A stretch of 64,000 bases of DNA from Meconema thalassinum (Eukaryota > Arthropoda > Insecta > Orthoptera > Tettigoniidae), in contig OX336390.1 in NCBI GenBank assembly GCA_946902985.2, forward strand, positions 527,514,861-527,578,860. The letters run 5' to 3'. The translations under genes were made by a program, and so were the position numbers. Shown here piece by piece: positions 45,382 to 55,558 of this stretch. The notes beneath the pieces are model-generated. The model saw only the letters and a list, made by a program, of their open reading frames with translations, did no database searches and was not told where the DNA came from. Numbering within the stretch: position 1 is the stretch's first letter; every line of letters starts with the position of its first letter.

Positions 45382-45590
45382 ACTTGAGTGGAACTAGGGT
45401 ATCCTTGCCAGATGTATGCTCCGAAACTTTGGTGCCCGTGTATAAGTACTGTCCAATCACGTCAGTTGATGTAGAACGATCATTCTCAGCCTATAAACTC
45501 ATTTTGACGGACAATAGGCATAGTTTGTCTGCAGAAAACATTGAAAGACTACTAGTTACCTATTGTGATGCTTCTTTTTGCAACAAATGA
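45382..45590 (+). pseudogene. hAT transposase (copy B), C-terminal end
   Basis: Resumes after the LINE, in frame with LSGTRVSLPDVC, and contains the hAT dimerisation block YKYCPITSVDVERSFSAYK followed by DNRHSLSAENIERL and a stop after CNK. The 15-bp duplication ACTTGAGTGGAACTA lies at 40167-40181 and 45382-45396. Confidence 0.85.
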
Positions 45591-47167
45591 TACCTGTAAA
45601 TAGGTAAGTGAATAAAATTGCTTGTTTTAAGTGCATATTTCATTATTTTCCGTGCATATATTCTAACTTTTTAGTGCATATTTGCATGCATATTTTCAGG
45701 TTTTTTAGTGCATATAAATCCGGGCCCTAGTTATAGGACATAATGTACCACGGACATAACGTACCACTGGACTTAACGTACCACTTGGTCGGCTGATTAC
45801 CTGCGAAGAGTCAGCTAATGACCTTGAAATATTTAGGAGAGGACATAACGTACCACTTGAAAGATAGGGAAGTATTTAGGGTGCATGAAACCCTAACCGC
45901 ATGGCCACTTGCTCTGTATTGCTCAATTAATCCTGGTATTAAATACGTCGGCAATAACATAACATAAACTAATATAAAATACAAGTTTTTAGTTTCCCAC
46001 CACACTTTATCCAGGCTTTGGACTGGCAAACTGTTTATAAACATTTTGGCGTGTTCAAAATCAGCTGTGGTTAAGCTCTGGTCATTTTTCGTTTTCTTTA
46101 CTATGTTTTTATTTTATTTTTTTATTTTTAAATTGTTTTTGTGGATTTTTCATATCCTAGCGAATAGCAAGTTCGTCATGGGATGTTTCATTCTAAGTTC
46201 TGCGAATATGAGAGAGAGAGAGCTCTCAAGCAAGATTTCGAGTTTCCATTCTCTTCATACCGCTTCATTATTCTGTCAAGCCGTTCATCATACTTGACAT
46301 ATTTCTTCTTTCTCTTTGAACTTTCAATGCACAATTCGTAATTCATCCGTCGAAGTGTGCACATAAACCGCCCTTTTCATTGTACACAACTCCATGTTAC
46401 AATATCAAAATGTTTAAAGCGGCACAGTGTGATCGCCACTGATGTTTATGTGGTAATGAACCTGTAACTGGAATGCCCGTCTGCCATCAAGTGGTAGGCT
46501 ACGTTATGTCCTAGCGTAAATATTTGGCGATTACGGGAAAACCGTTCTTAGGTAGATAACGACCTAGATGGTACGTTATGTCCTCGAAAATCAAGTGGTA
46601 CGTTTTGTCCGTGGTACGTTATGTCCGGACACCCATTCAATAACCTGATGAGCACAAAACCGAAAGGTGCCGGCGCGAAATTTAAATATTTATATGGATA
46701 TCTCTTGCGACTTAATTATCGCGACGAATTGAAACTTAGCACGGTAAATCTTCCTACATGGTTAAATATACTGGCGTCTAATTTAAATCAATTTTTATGA
46801 GAACCTAAAAGTGGCGACTGTACAGTTGTTTTTATAATTACGTTTTTATTTCTTGTTTCCTAAACAAGCTAGGCTTATATGAATGTAGGTTGATATAATC
46901 AGCCACGATTATACTATTCATTTGCTGGCATATTATTCTATAGCCTATATAATATGTATTATATAAATCAATCCAACATGGCGTCCATGCCATATATATT
47001 CCGAAACTATTTATGCAATCAAATTGACATTTCGTATGGTATTAGAGGACTGTTAAGTAAGGAAATATATTCCTTTCCTAATCCTGAGAAACACACAAAC
47101 AACATGGCTGCCAACGCTTAATCTACTGTATGTCTACAAGTATGGTTTATGATATTTACAATATAAT

Positions 47168-47473
47168 GCCGGCTCTGTGGTGTTGGGGTAGGGCGCCTGC
47201 CTCTCACCCGGAGGCCCCGGGTTCGATTCCCGGCTCCGTCAGGGATTTTAGAAACTGACATTAGGGCTGGAATGGGATGCACTTAGCCTCGTGAGGACAA
47301 TTGAGTAGCTGTCTCAAAGTGAGGCAGCGTCCCGGTCACGAAAACCAAGATTCATGGCTTAGGGGACCCGATGCGCTGACCACGAGTCACCCCAATATCT
47401 GTAGGCCAAATGGCTGGGCATCGGTCGCTTGGTAGGCCTAGCCCTTCTTGGGCTGTAGTGCCAGGGGGTTATG
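47168..47473 (+). mobile_element. tRNA-derived SINE with 13-bp duplication
   Basis: Head GTGGTGTTGGGGTAGGGC and B box GGGTTCGATTCCCGG, then AGGGCTGGAATGGGATGCAC, CTTAGCCTCGTGAGGACAAT and ATGGCTGGGCATCGGTCGC. Flanked by TTTACAATATAAT at 47155-47167 and 47474-47486. Confidence 0.85.
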
Positions 47474-48315
47474 TTTACAATATAATACACCTATTTAGTT
47501 GCAGTAGTAAATAAACTAGCACAACTAGTGAAGATATGTGATTTTTTTTGTTCAGATGAGAGTACTGATAGTGGTGATTGACCTTCAGTTTGCTTGCTAA
47601 GTGTGATTATGTGAGTGTTATTAAATGGTCAGGTTGTTGTGGATTGTGCACTTGGCTGTTTGAGTGATGTATGGTCCGTTTCCGTGCAGCTGCCTGCACT
47701 GAACTGAAAGGTATTTCCTGTCTTGTTACGTTATCTCTTAACCTATTTGACCTTTTGCCCCGCATTCCTAACTGCCTGTGTTTGTCGAGCAGTGTAACAT
47801 ACGTTTGTTGCAAAGTTTAGAACATCCTAATATGGTATCTGCTACTGTATTCTGAACTTCAATAAAGGCTAGTTTTTATTCCCGCCACGCCTAAGCTAAA
47901 CAGCCCTATAAGCGTTACCCGGTCTAATGAGAACGTCCCGGAACCTTTAATACTGCCGTTAATGCTGGCCTTGGTTTATTGACGATATGGTACAAAGTAC
48001 ATCCTGATCCAGCAACATGTTTCCCTATGTTGTTCTCTTGTCTAGCTTGCTGCAACGTTATGTTGTTTCTTGTTTCCAACGGGGGTGTTTTCTTGTAGTT
48101 TAACAGAGGCGAATTCTCCACAAATGTGTGTTAGTTTAAATTAATATGGTTGTTCATTTTAGCTAAGTGTATTTAGATTGCTTCCTTTATGTCAAGAGCT
48201 CTTTATTTCGGCTCGTGATGTATGATTTTTAAGTCGTTTTCAGTGTTGATGAAGCTGTGTTCCGCGACAAACATGTGTTCGCATACGCATACAGGATTAG
48301 TGAACCACCAATTAC

Positions 48316-50083
48316 AATTACAATCGTGTTGACAGACTGAAAAACGTAAAATTTCGATTACTAAGGCAACACTGAAAAATGGCGTCCAACACGATAAAAT
48401 CCTCTCATCTTATTCAGGCGATTGAAGAGAAGGTCCGTATGATGGACTACCTTAGTACACACTTCCTTTGCGTTAAAAGCCTCATCGTGTAACTTTGGAC
48501 ACATATTTTTCAGTGCTGGGGGTGTGTTGTAGTGAGTTATCTTGACGAATGATGAAAGCTTTGATTTAAGACAGAACCTGCACTTGTTCCATAGTAAGAC
48601 GATTATGCTTTCTTTGTTTCTTGTCTATGGATATTGAGGTCTGATTTCCTTGCTCAATACTTTTATCACAACGTAGATCGTGTACTATAAGCTATTTAGT
48701 ACATCACATGGAAAATCCTTTTAATAGCAGGGTGAGTTTTTAATGGAAAATACCAGTAGAATATATGAAAATAAGCTATTTAGTTCTTCACGGAACTATT
48801 TGTTTAATGTTGCATCAGTCCGTGGCGCCAGTAATAGGGAATCATGGCCTCTTCACACATTCCTTTCGACAGGTGGTGCACTCTAGAAACGAGGTCCTTA
48901 AGGGAATCCACGTATAGCTTTCGGTGAATTTCAGAAATACAATTTCCTTGTAACAGTCCTCATCGACACTTCTAGGAAAATTTGTGAGCTCTTGCAACAT
49001 GCTGTCTTCCAGTATGATAACCGCATGTTCCGCCAAATTCTTCCTCGTCGCTATCTTCGTCAGTATCTTCATTTACGTCAGATGGAACGATGAACATGCC
49101 TACCCAATGAGCTTGTCTATATGATCGATATGTTCCTCCAATACGGAGAGAGTTTTGTTGACAGACAAGTTTCTGTAAAATAAAGAATTCGATGCTGTAG
49201 TTTTAAAATAAGTATCGTATCTGCCCAGTGTTGCAAAACCGCAACGCTCGTGTTTGAAGCTAATTTGTGTGCAGAAGAATACAAATCCAAATCGCACAAG
49301 ATGCATACATGCTAACTTACGCTTTATTTGCAAACTTCGATGATTTACGTACATTTATTAGGTGATGGTCTTCTGTTTATGTAACTGCGAGCGCTTACTA
49401 CCTTTCATCTTCACAGGCACCTGTTTGCAACAGTCCACTGCCAGTTCAATTGGTTATGCTATATTCATCATTCACTGCCCAAGATGTTGAATCAACATTG
49501 AAATTGTACTTGAAACAGAACGATCCTGTTGTCCTTAGTTATATTTGTCATGTTACATGTTGTTAAAGGGAGGGAAGAGAAATGTTGCGAAAAGGCAACA
49601 CTGGGTATTAGGTCATGGCTGTTACCTTCTTTATCGTACGTAGACCACCGTAAGTAAAGATCTTTCGGATTTTCACACGCACAGTGAGTAGATAGAGAGA
49701 CTTCAAGGTCCTGAATAAAGGAACATAATTGAATAGTAGGCCTATGCCAATAGATTAGGTTTTTCGTTCGAAATTTAACACTGACTTCACGTTACAATTT
49801 TGGTATACAGTAGGTGCCGAATCCGCAATATTCGCTCCCAGTTATGATTGTTATTGTAAGCCGGCTACCCGCTAAGCCACTCAACTTATTGAATCATTAT
49901 GGTGTTTGATGCCTTTTGCAGTGTTGCCTTAGTTTGATAACGAAGTTTGATGTTTTTCAGTCGGTCAACATGATTGTACCCAATTGTGATGGGTTATTCC
50001 CTAATCCTGAAAAAATAATTACATGAGATAATAAATTACGATCGTGTTGACCGACTGAAAACACATCAAACTTCGTTTATTGA
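48316..50083. repeat. Dispersed 40-58 bp repeat, partly inverted
   Basis: The block CGTGTTGAC(A/C)GACTGAAAA recurs: plus strand at 48323 and 50042, minus strand near 49960. The 49945-49985 and 50037-50083 copies form an inverted pair about 50 bp apart that would fold into a hairpin. The 48316 and 49985 copies extend to ACTAAGGCAACACTG. The rest of 48805-50470 holds no recognised gene. Confidence 0.6.
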
Positions 50084-50376
50084 ATCATATTATGAACGAA
50101 TTTGTGCCATCCTTAATATTGGTTGGATCCCCGTTACTCTGAATTTGTTTGCTGCACGATATTCCTATACTCCTTTCCTGGCCTGAGGACCGGTTTTAAC
50201 ATTCTCTGAAAATACCTGAGGTAACCTGATTGGCAAGAACTACCTTGGTAGATCACTTATCGGATCGACATGCAGAAAGCGTTATAATTAGAGATTTTGA
50301 AACTATAGAAGTGCGTATGTCTGTGGCCTGAGAGGGAGAACGTCTGGTATTCAATGCAGGTCATGATAACGATTTT

Positions 50377-50378
50377 AG

Positions 50379-50415
<37 letters not shown>

Positions 50416-50416
50416 G
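50377..50416 (+). repeat. (GTT)n microsatellite
   Basis: About 12 perfect TTG/GTT triplets. Other simple repeats in the window: CA near 35419 and 58560, AAT near 53066 and 58224, ATC near 51908. Confidence 0.95.
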
Positions 50417-50482
50417 TCGGGCTGCGTGTCTCATAAGCTAATCTTCAAAACCTTAGACTGAGGGTTTGGTTCCTATTAAGTT

Positions 50483-51906
50483 CCCCCCCAGGGGCTCACA
50501 TCTAGTGGGACGTAGGTTGGTGACTACGGGACCCCAGCTGAGTCCGGCATTGCTTCCACTTACTTGTGCCAGGATCCTCTATGTCTTCTTTCCTGTCGAC
50601 CTCACTTGGTCAACTCGTGTTCTCTTCCGACCCCGACGGTATTATGTTATCCGAGGCCTAGGGAGTCTTTCACTTTCCCGCCTTAATTGGCCCTTGTCTC
50701 ATCTTTCCTGATACCCTCCTTCTGTGAGGGGTCAGCCTTCTTTATCTTTTCCTTTTACCTCCTGCCTTGTGTTCAAGGCCCTTAAGGAGGCAGGGTGTAT
50801 GTAGCCCTACCACTTCTGGTACACCGTAGATAATGCTACACCCTCAAGGGCTTACTGCTGGTGAGTTTGGGAGTTGGTGACCCCGAGGGATTCCTGAGCT
50901 GGGTCCGTTTTCCCCTTTTGTCCCTTACCTTTGGGGCGGACCTTCTCCTCTATCCCCTCTCCTCTCCTCTTTTCATTATATTTACTATTCTTATAAGATT
51001 CCCGCACTGTTTTTGTTACTTGGTTCACCGTGTATCTAAATTCCCTTCTAGCGATTTTTTAAGGCATTTTTAATCTACGTTGCTTTTTGTATGTTTTTTC
51101 GATCTAAATTACATCTCGCGATTGTTTTCAACCTCAATTGCATTTTGTAAAGATTGACAATCTAAATTGCTTTTTAGTAAGTCTTTCAATATGCTGGAGG
51201 GACCTTTGTGAATATTTTGAATTTAAATTTCATTTTGTAAGTATTTTCAACCAAAACCGCATTTTGCAAGAATTTTGAATCTAAATTGCATTTTGTTTGG
51301 CGGGCATTTTGCACATATTTTGATTCTAAATTGCATTTTGTGGGTATTTTGAATCTAAATTACATTTTGTCAAGTATTTTCAATCTAAATTGCTTTTTGG
51401 AAGTATTGTCAATCCACATGAGTCATTTGAATCTACCGTACATTTTGTAAGCAATTTCAATTGCATTTTGTAAGTATTTTGAATTTCAATTGCACTTTGT
51501 GAATAATTTGGATTGGAACTGGGATATTTCAATCTGAATTGCATTGTGTATTTTCAATTTCAATTGCAGTTTGTAAGTATTTTGAACCTCAATTGCATTT
51601 TGTACGTATTTTCGATCTCATTTGCATTTTGTAATTATTTTGAATTTCAATTGCATTTTGTAAGTATTTCGACGCTACATTGCATTTTGTACGTATTTTG
51701 AATCTAGCCTACGTTTTGTGGGTCTTTTCGTTCTAAATTCCCTTTTGTAAGACCATATTGTGAGTTGTTTCCATCTGAGTTCCTTTTTGTACGTATTTTC
51801 CGTCTCAGATAATTTTGTTCTGGTTTCCATTTCATTATCATTTTCGCTATCACCCAGATCATTAGGGGCCGATAACCTAGATGTTAGGTCCCTTAAAACA
51901 ACAATT

Positions 51907-51935
<29 letters not shown>
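50483..51935 (+). mobile_element. SVA-like composite retroelement, copy 3
   Basis: An uninterrupted 1.45-kb copy. Head from AGGGGCTCACATCTAGTGGG; a second related module near 50840-50960 (AGGGCTTACTGCTGGTGAG); the anchor CACCGTGTATCTAAATT; the tandem array 51070-51790; the tail GGGGCCGATAACCTAGATGT and an ATC run. Flanked by CCTATTAAGTT (50472-50482) and CCTATTCAGTT (51936-51946), an 11-bp duplication with one mismatch. No coding capacity. Confidence 0.9.
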
Positions 51936-51940
<5 letters not shown>

Positions 51941-51946
51941 TCAGTT

Positions 51947-53129
51947 CGATGCCGCCTCGTATTCCTCTTGACTCTTCAACCCTGTTGCTGGTTACTGAAT
52001 CTTCAAATCACACCTCCGTAGGGCATGTGGTTATCTTATCCTGGATTTAAAATTCATATTAAGTCAAGTGCTAATTTGCGCAGGGTCGTTAATTCCGTTA
52101 CATCTCCAATGTATAAAGGATTGGCTGTTTATTAATTCAGTAGGCTATCTAGTACGAAATGTACAAAACAATATTAATATTCCTATTCTGACGCTCAGCA
52201 TTTAGTGAGATGCAATGCGTGGTAATATATCTGTATCATCCGGGACGTAATGACGACGCTTGTTGTTTTAAGGGGGCGGAACAGCGATCTCATCCGCCCC
52301 AACCAGTACTTCAATCGGAGGAGTACGGTGATGGTATGTAATGGATTTGAAATGCGACAATCCCGCATCAGTAGGATCCGCGACGAAACTCAAGATATCA
52401 TATCTCTGGAAACAGTAGTAGACTACGAGGTGCAAATAATTGGCAGTGGCCAGCGGTGGAAACCTTTTCCCAAGAGTGACTAAAAATAACTTTCCAAAAT
52501 AACATAAAATTAATTCTTCAAATTCCAGCACCGCTATTGGTCATCCTACGTGTGGGTTTACCCCAGTTTTTATTCTTTTCGTATACACTCCAGATATAAG
52601 CCGGATGAACTAACCCAATCTTATATCCCAATAATTCGCTGCTACTCACAGCATAGTACCACAAGCTGTAAGGCACACGGGAATGATGTCCACGATGCCT
52701 CAAACTCGTAAATGATGCGATAACACAAGAGGGCTGAATGAGTGGATTCATCTTCTTGAATGTGGGTTGGGATCAATCTCGTAGTGTCGCGTGCCGAAGT
52801 AGGAAGTGTTATGACGTACGAAAGCAGATACATGAATCTCGTCGTGTGACCCAGCGGTTTCAGTGATGTAAAAACAGAAGAGTTCCAAATAAAATATTCA
52901 GCAGCTAGCTCTTTATAGCACTGTTTATTGATCAATAGCTGTGAAGATACATTTTGTTTCTAGTGGAACCGTTACAGCTTGATACTGAAGTATCCCTCTC
53001 TTGAGATTAGCAGAATTTTCAGTCATGGGTTAATTCAAAGAGCATGCAGTGCCAAACCTGTACAATAATAATAATAATAATTATTATTATTATATTAATT
53101 CATGTGAGACTGTTTCGTTGCTTTTCAGG
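51947..53129. other. Noncoding, nothing recognised
   Basis: Contains a short AAT/ATT microsatellite palindrome near 53066-53093. No ORF with a recognisable domain. Confidence 0.4.
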
Positions 53130-54045
53130 GTCCAATCTAGTCTGAAAGACACTGTTTGCGAACAAGTCGCCTCCATGATTCCCTGTTAGGAGTTAACACT
53201 ACGGCTTCCTCTCCTTCACCTCTCATTTTGAAATCATTCAACACTGAATCTAACCATCGCCTCCTAAGTCTACCTCTGTTTCTCTTACCCTCTACAGCCG
53301 AACTCATTAACCTGTTAGGAAATCTCTCCTCGGCCATTCTCTTCACATGACCCCACCATTTGAGTCGGCTCATACGAGCAGCTTCATCTAGAGCAGAGGT
53401 GGTCAGTTGGGCGCCCGTTTAACCTGGCCCAGTGCAGCCGGGCAGGCGTGATGTAAATGCGGGCGGCTTACCAGCATGCATACGTCACAGTGTAGCGAGA
53501 CGAAGCGAGAGAGCGGTCTATCGCATATCTTATAGCCTACGGTATGGCTATAGGCATAAAATTGTCGAGTATATCAAAATAGAATTGTAATATAACTCTA
53601 AGGCAGGTATTACACTAGCAAAGAAGTTTGTCAAAGAAATTTTATAAAATATTTGATAAAACTGAACTTTTATGAAAGTCACACAAAGCAATAATCACAC
53701 CATTACACTACATCAGATATTGTATCATAGATCAGCAAAATGGATGTAGGACAGTTCCTTGTCACTTGACTGTATTACGGTAGTTGAAATTCTGTAGTGG
53801 CAATACCGGTATGTAAAAGAAGCGGAAAGATAAACTAAACGGCTATGGGTGAAACATGGGTCGCTCACGTGACAAGAAAGATATTTATACGAGTAAAATC
53901 TTGGTGAACGAGCTGCAGTACGAGGACTTGAAAAATTACATTAATTTATTATTAATAATTATGATGAAATGAATGTTGGTGACGTTGGAAACAACCACTG
54001 CCCGAGGAAAGACAATCGAAACATACGAATAAAAAAGTATACATT

Positions 54046-54116
54046 AAGTGAGATTCGAACCCTGGCCCTCTCGATCCGGAGTCGAGCGCTCGACTCATTC
54101 GGCCAACTAGACACTT
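54046..54116 (-). tRNA. tRNA-Arg(CCG)-like sequence, probably a pseudogene
   Basis: On the minus strand, a D-arm-like TAGTTGGCCGAATGAGTC, a perfect 5-bp anticodon stem CTCGA/TCGAG with loop CTCCGGA (anticodon CCG), and the B box GGTTCGAATC. About five acceptor pairs can form (AAGTG/CACTT). The T stem pairs poorly. A decayed gene or retroposed copy is likelier than an active gene. Confidence 0.45.
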
Positions 54117-54174
54117 GCTCATAGTGGTTAGTCACATGTATTACCTACCCGTAAAACTAAAGTGCTTATTTAAA

Positions 54175-54310
54175 AAGGAAGGAAGATTGTAGTTTTACGT
54201 GACCGTTAATCGCGAGACCATGAGCCACGGGACCTCCTTTTTACGTGGAATCCGAACCACAGGACATGGCATTTCACCTTGAAAATCTCACATGCATTGA
54301 CCGGGAATCG
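54175..54310 (-). mobile_element. SINE fragment, minus strand
   Basis: Reverse complement of the family at 27060: the plus strand reads GGAAGGAAGATTGTAGTTTT, TAATCGCGAGACCATGAGCC, CAGGACATGGCATTTCACC and ACCGGGAATCG. Confidence 0.8.
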
Positions 54311-54954
54311 AAAAAGTGCTTATTTACACTCGCTTTACCATAAGTGAAATTAAAGAATTATAACATAAAATACACTACTATTCATGGCTTATTTCAACCT
54401 ATTTAACTATTTAATTCCTCATTATGTCCTGAAATGTGCGCCCTTAATGTGCAGTTCTTATGGCCTCGGGTATTTTTACCTACACTTTCTATCTCTTATT
54501 TATGTTTTACATTGTACACCATTCATTATATAACATATTATGTAACATTTCACGCATTTCACACTCTGATATGAGCATCCTTGTTGCAATATTCCAGCTA
54601 TTATGATCCGCCATTTTGGTTTGAATCTTTTATCAAAGATAGCATGATGGTTGGGTCTTAAGTTTAGGGGCTGCGACAACGCGGTCATGTAGCCCCGTGT
54701 ACTTTGGGTGTGTGTAGAATCTGTCTGATAACCGGTGTTAATTGTGATGACTGTATTAGTGTGTGTTATCTGTTTTTTAATTTAAGTACTGCAACTTAGA
54801 ATTTTTCAAATAGTTCCTACTTTTGCCGCCAAGCGCCACCGTCAACGACTACTAGTCCAAGTTCAGAACTTAGCTACTAGACGTCACCGCAGTCGGCTCT
54901 TGGCAACGAACGTAGAAACCTAAGTGCGTTGTTTACATTCTTAACCTATCCAAT

Positions 54955-55168
54955 TTATCTTCACACAGATGCATTTAGTGGAAGGTTCTTTAACATGCCA
55001 TACATCTATGACATGGGACCGCCGGCTTTACTTCCCCTCCGAAGGAAGGCATACTGAGGGATTTTTAACGCTCTTAAAAAATCCGACGGCTTCGCCCGGG
55101 TTTGAACCCGCTATCTTGGGCATAGAAGCTCAGCATGCTACCAACTACGCCACCGAAGCCGCCATAGC
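54955..55168 (-). mobile_element. tRNA-derived SINE, minus strand
   Basis: On the minus strand the head reads GGCTTCGGTGGCGTAGTTGG with B box GCGGGTTCAAACCCGGG. The body includes CCTTCGGAGGGGAAGTAAAG. A different family from the others in the window. Confidence 0.75.
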
Positions 55169-55558
55169 ATGATGCTCATACATTTTATAAAATAAATTTT
55201 ATAAAACCACCTTTTATAAAAGATCTCCCCATTACACTGTCATATCTTTTATAAAAGATCTTTTATCAAAGATCTTTGACAAATTTCTTTGATAGTGTAA
55301 TACCGGCCTAATAATATGAATAGTTGGTATCCAGTTAAGTGCAATAAAAGAGCTTACCTCATTGTCGACAGTTTCTTTTAACTTTTTAGTTGCAAATAAT
55401 CGTCTCCATGAACACTGTTATACATGTCACAATGATTTGATTGTAGTGTCCCGCAACGTTATATTTTTTAGCTATCACGGAATGTCCGCATACTAAACAT
55501 TTAGCACGTTCTCCAATTTGCACAAAAAGCCACTGGCTTTCCCGTTGGGATACTTGTT

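Larger units (their letters stand above)
38458..45729 (+). mobile_element. hAT DNA transposon copy B
   Basis: Inverted ends TAGGGCCCGGATT (38458-38470) and, on the minus strand from 45729, TAGGGCCCGGATT. GCATAT words are clustered just inside both ends (38485-38560 and 45630-45715). The flanking 8-mers TCAATAGG and GTTATAGG agree at five positions, an eroded duplication. The transposase is in pieces and a LINE occupies 40182-45381. Same family as hAT copy A. Confidence 0.85.
38456..46634. mobile_element. MITE with GGACATAACGTACC ends, split by hAT B
   Basis: The recoverable body is 45730-46634. Motifs GGACATAA(T/C)GTACCAC and ACATAACGTACCACTTG recur near both ends in opposite orientations, the pattern of subterminal transposase-binding sites. 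ATTCAATA flanks the whole block (38448-38455 and 46635-46642), an 8-bp duplication. Joining the flanks restores element C, so the outer limits are secure. hAT copy B inserted within the first few bases of the left end. Confidence 0.7.
37695..48804 (+). mobile_element. Helentron-like element C (heavily interrupted)
   Basis: Plus-strand partner of element D. The start AGCCAATTTT is followed by AAAGTAGGCTTATGAGATCC and a GT-rich microsatellite. The body matches the reverse complement of element D (for example ATTTCACCGGCATTCTATAT and CATGGCGGCCAAGCGAAG). The 3' end has GAAAATAAGCT (48769-48779) and the hairpin TAGTTC-TTCACG-GAACTA (48783-48800), ending TTTG before TTT. Inserted into it are a MITE with hAT copy B (38456-46634) and a SINE (47168-47473). 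Stretches 47487-48760 are noncoding with nothing else recognised except a 58-bp repeat at 48316. Confidence 0.62.
53602..55308. mobile_element. PIF/Harbinger-type nonautonomous element F
   Basis: The ends GGCAGGTATTACACTAGCAA (53602) and, on the minus strand from 55308, GGCCGGTATTACACTATCAA continue into TTTGTCAAAGA. The 3-bp duplication TAA lies at 53599-53601 and 55309-55311, the Harbinger signature. No transposase. It contains a tRNA-like sequence and two minus-strand SINEs. Confidence 0.88.

Noticed and set aside
30404..48804. One giant foldback element
   Set aside because: Similar in layout, but each half has its own 5' start and 3' hairpin end, which fits two related Helentron-like elements better than one element with inverted ends.
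48316..49990. A 1.7-kb transposon bounded by the 58-bp inverted blocks
   Set aside because: It would cross the 3' end of Helentron-like C (48804), which cannot be nested properly; a third copy at 50037 also argues for independent small repeats.
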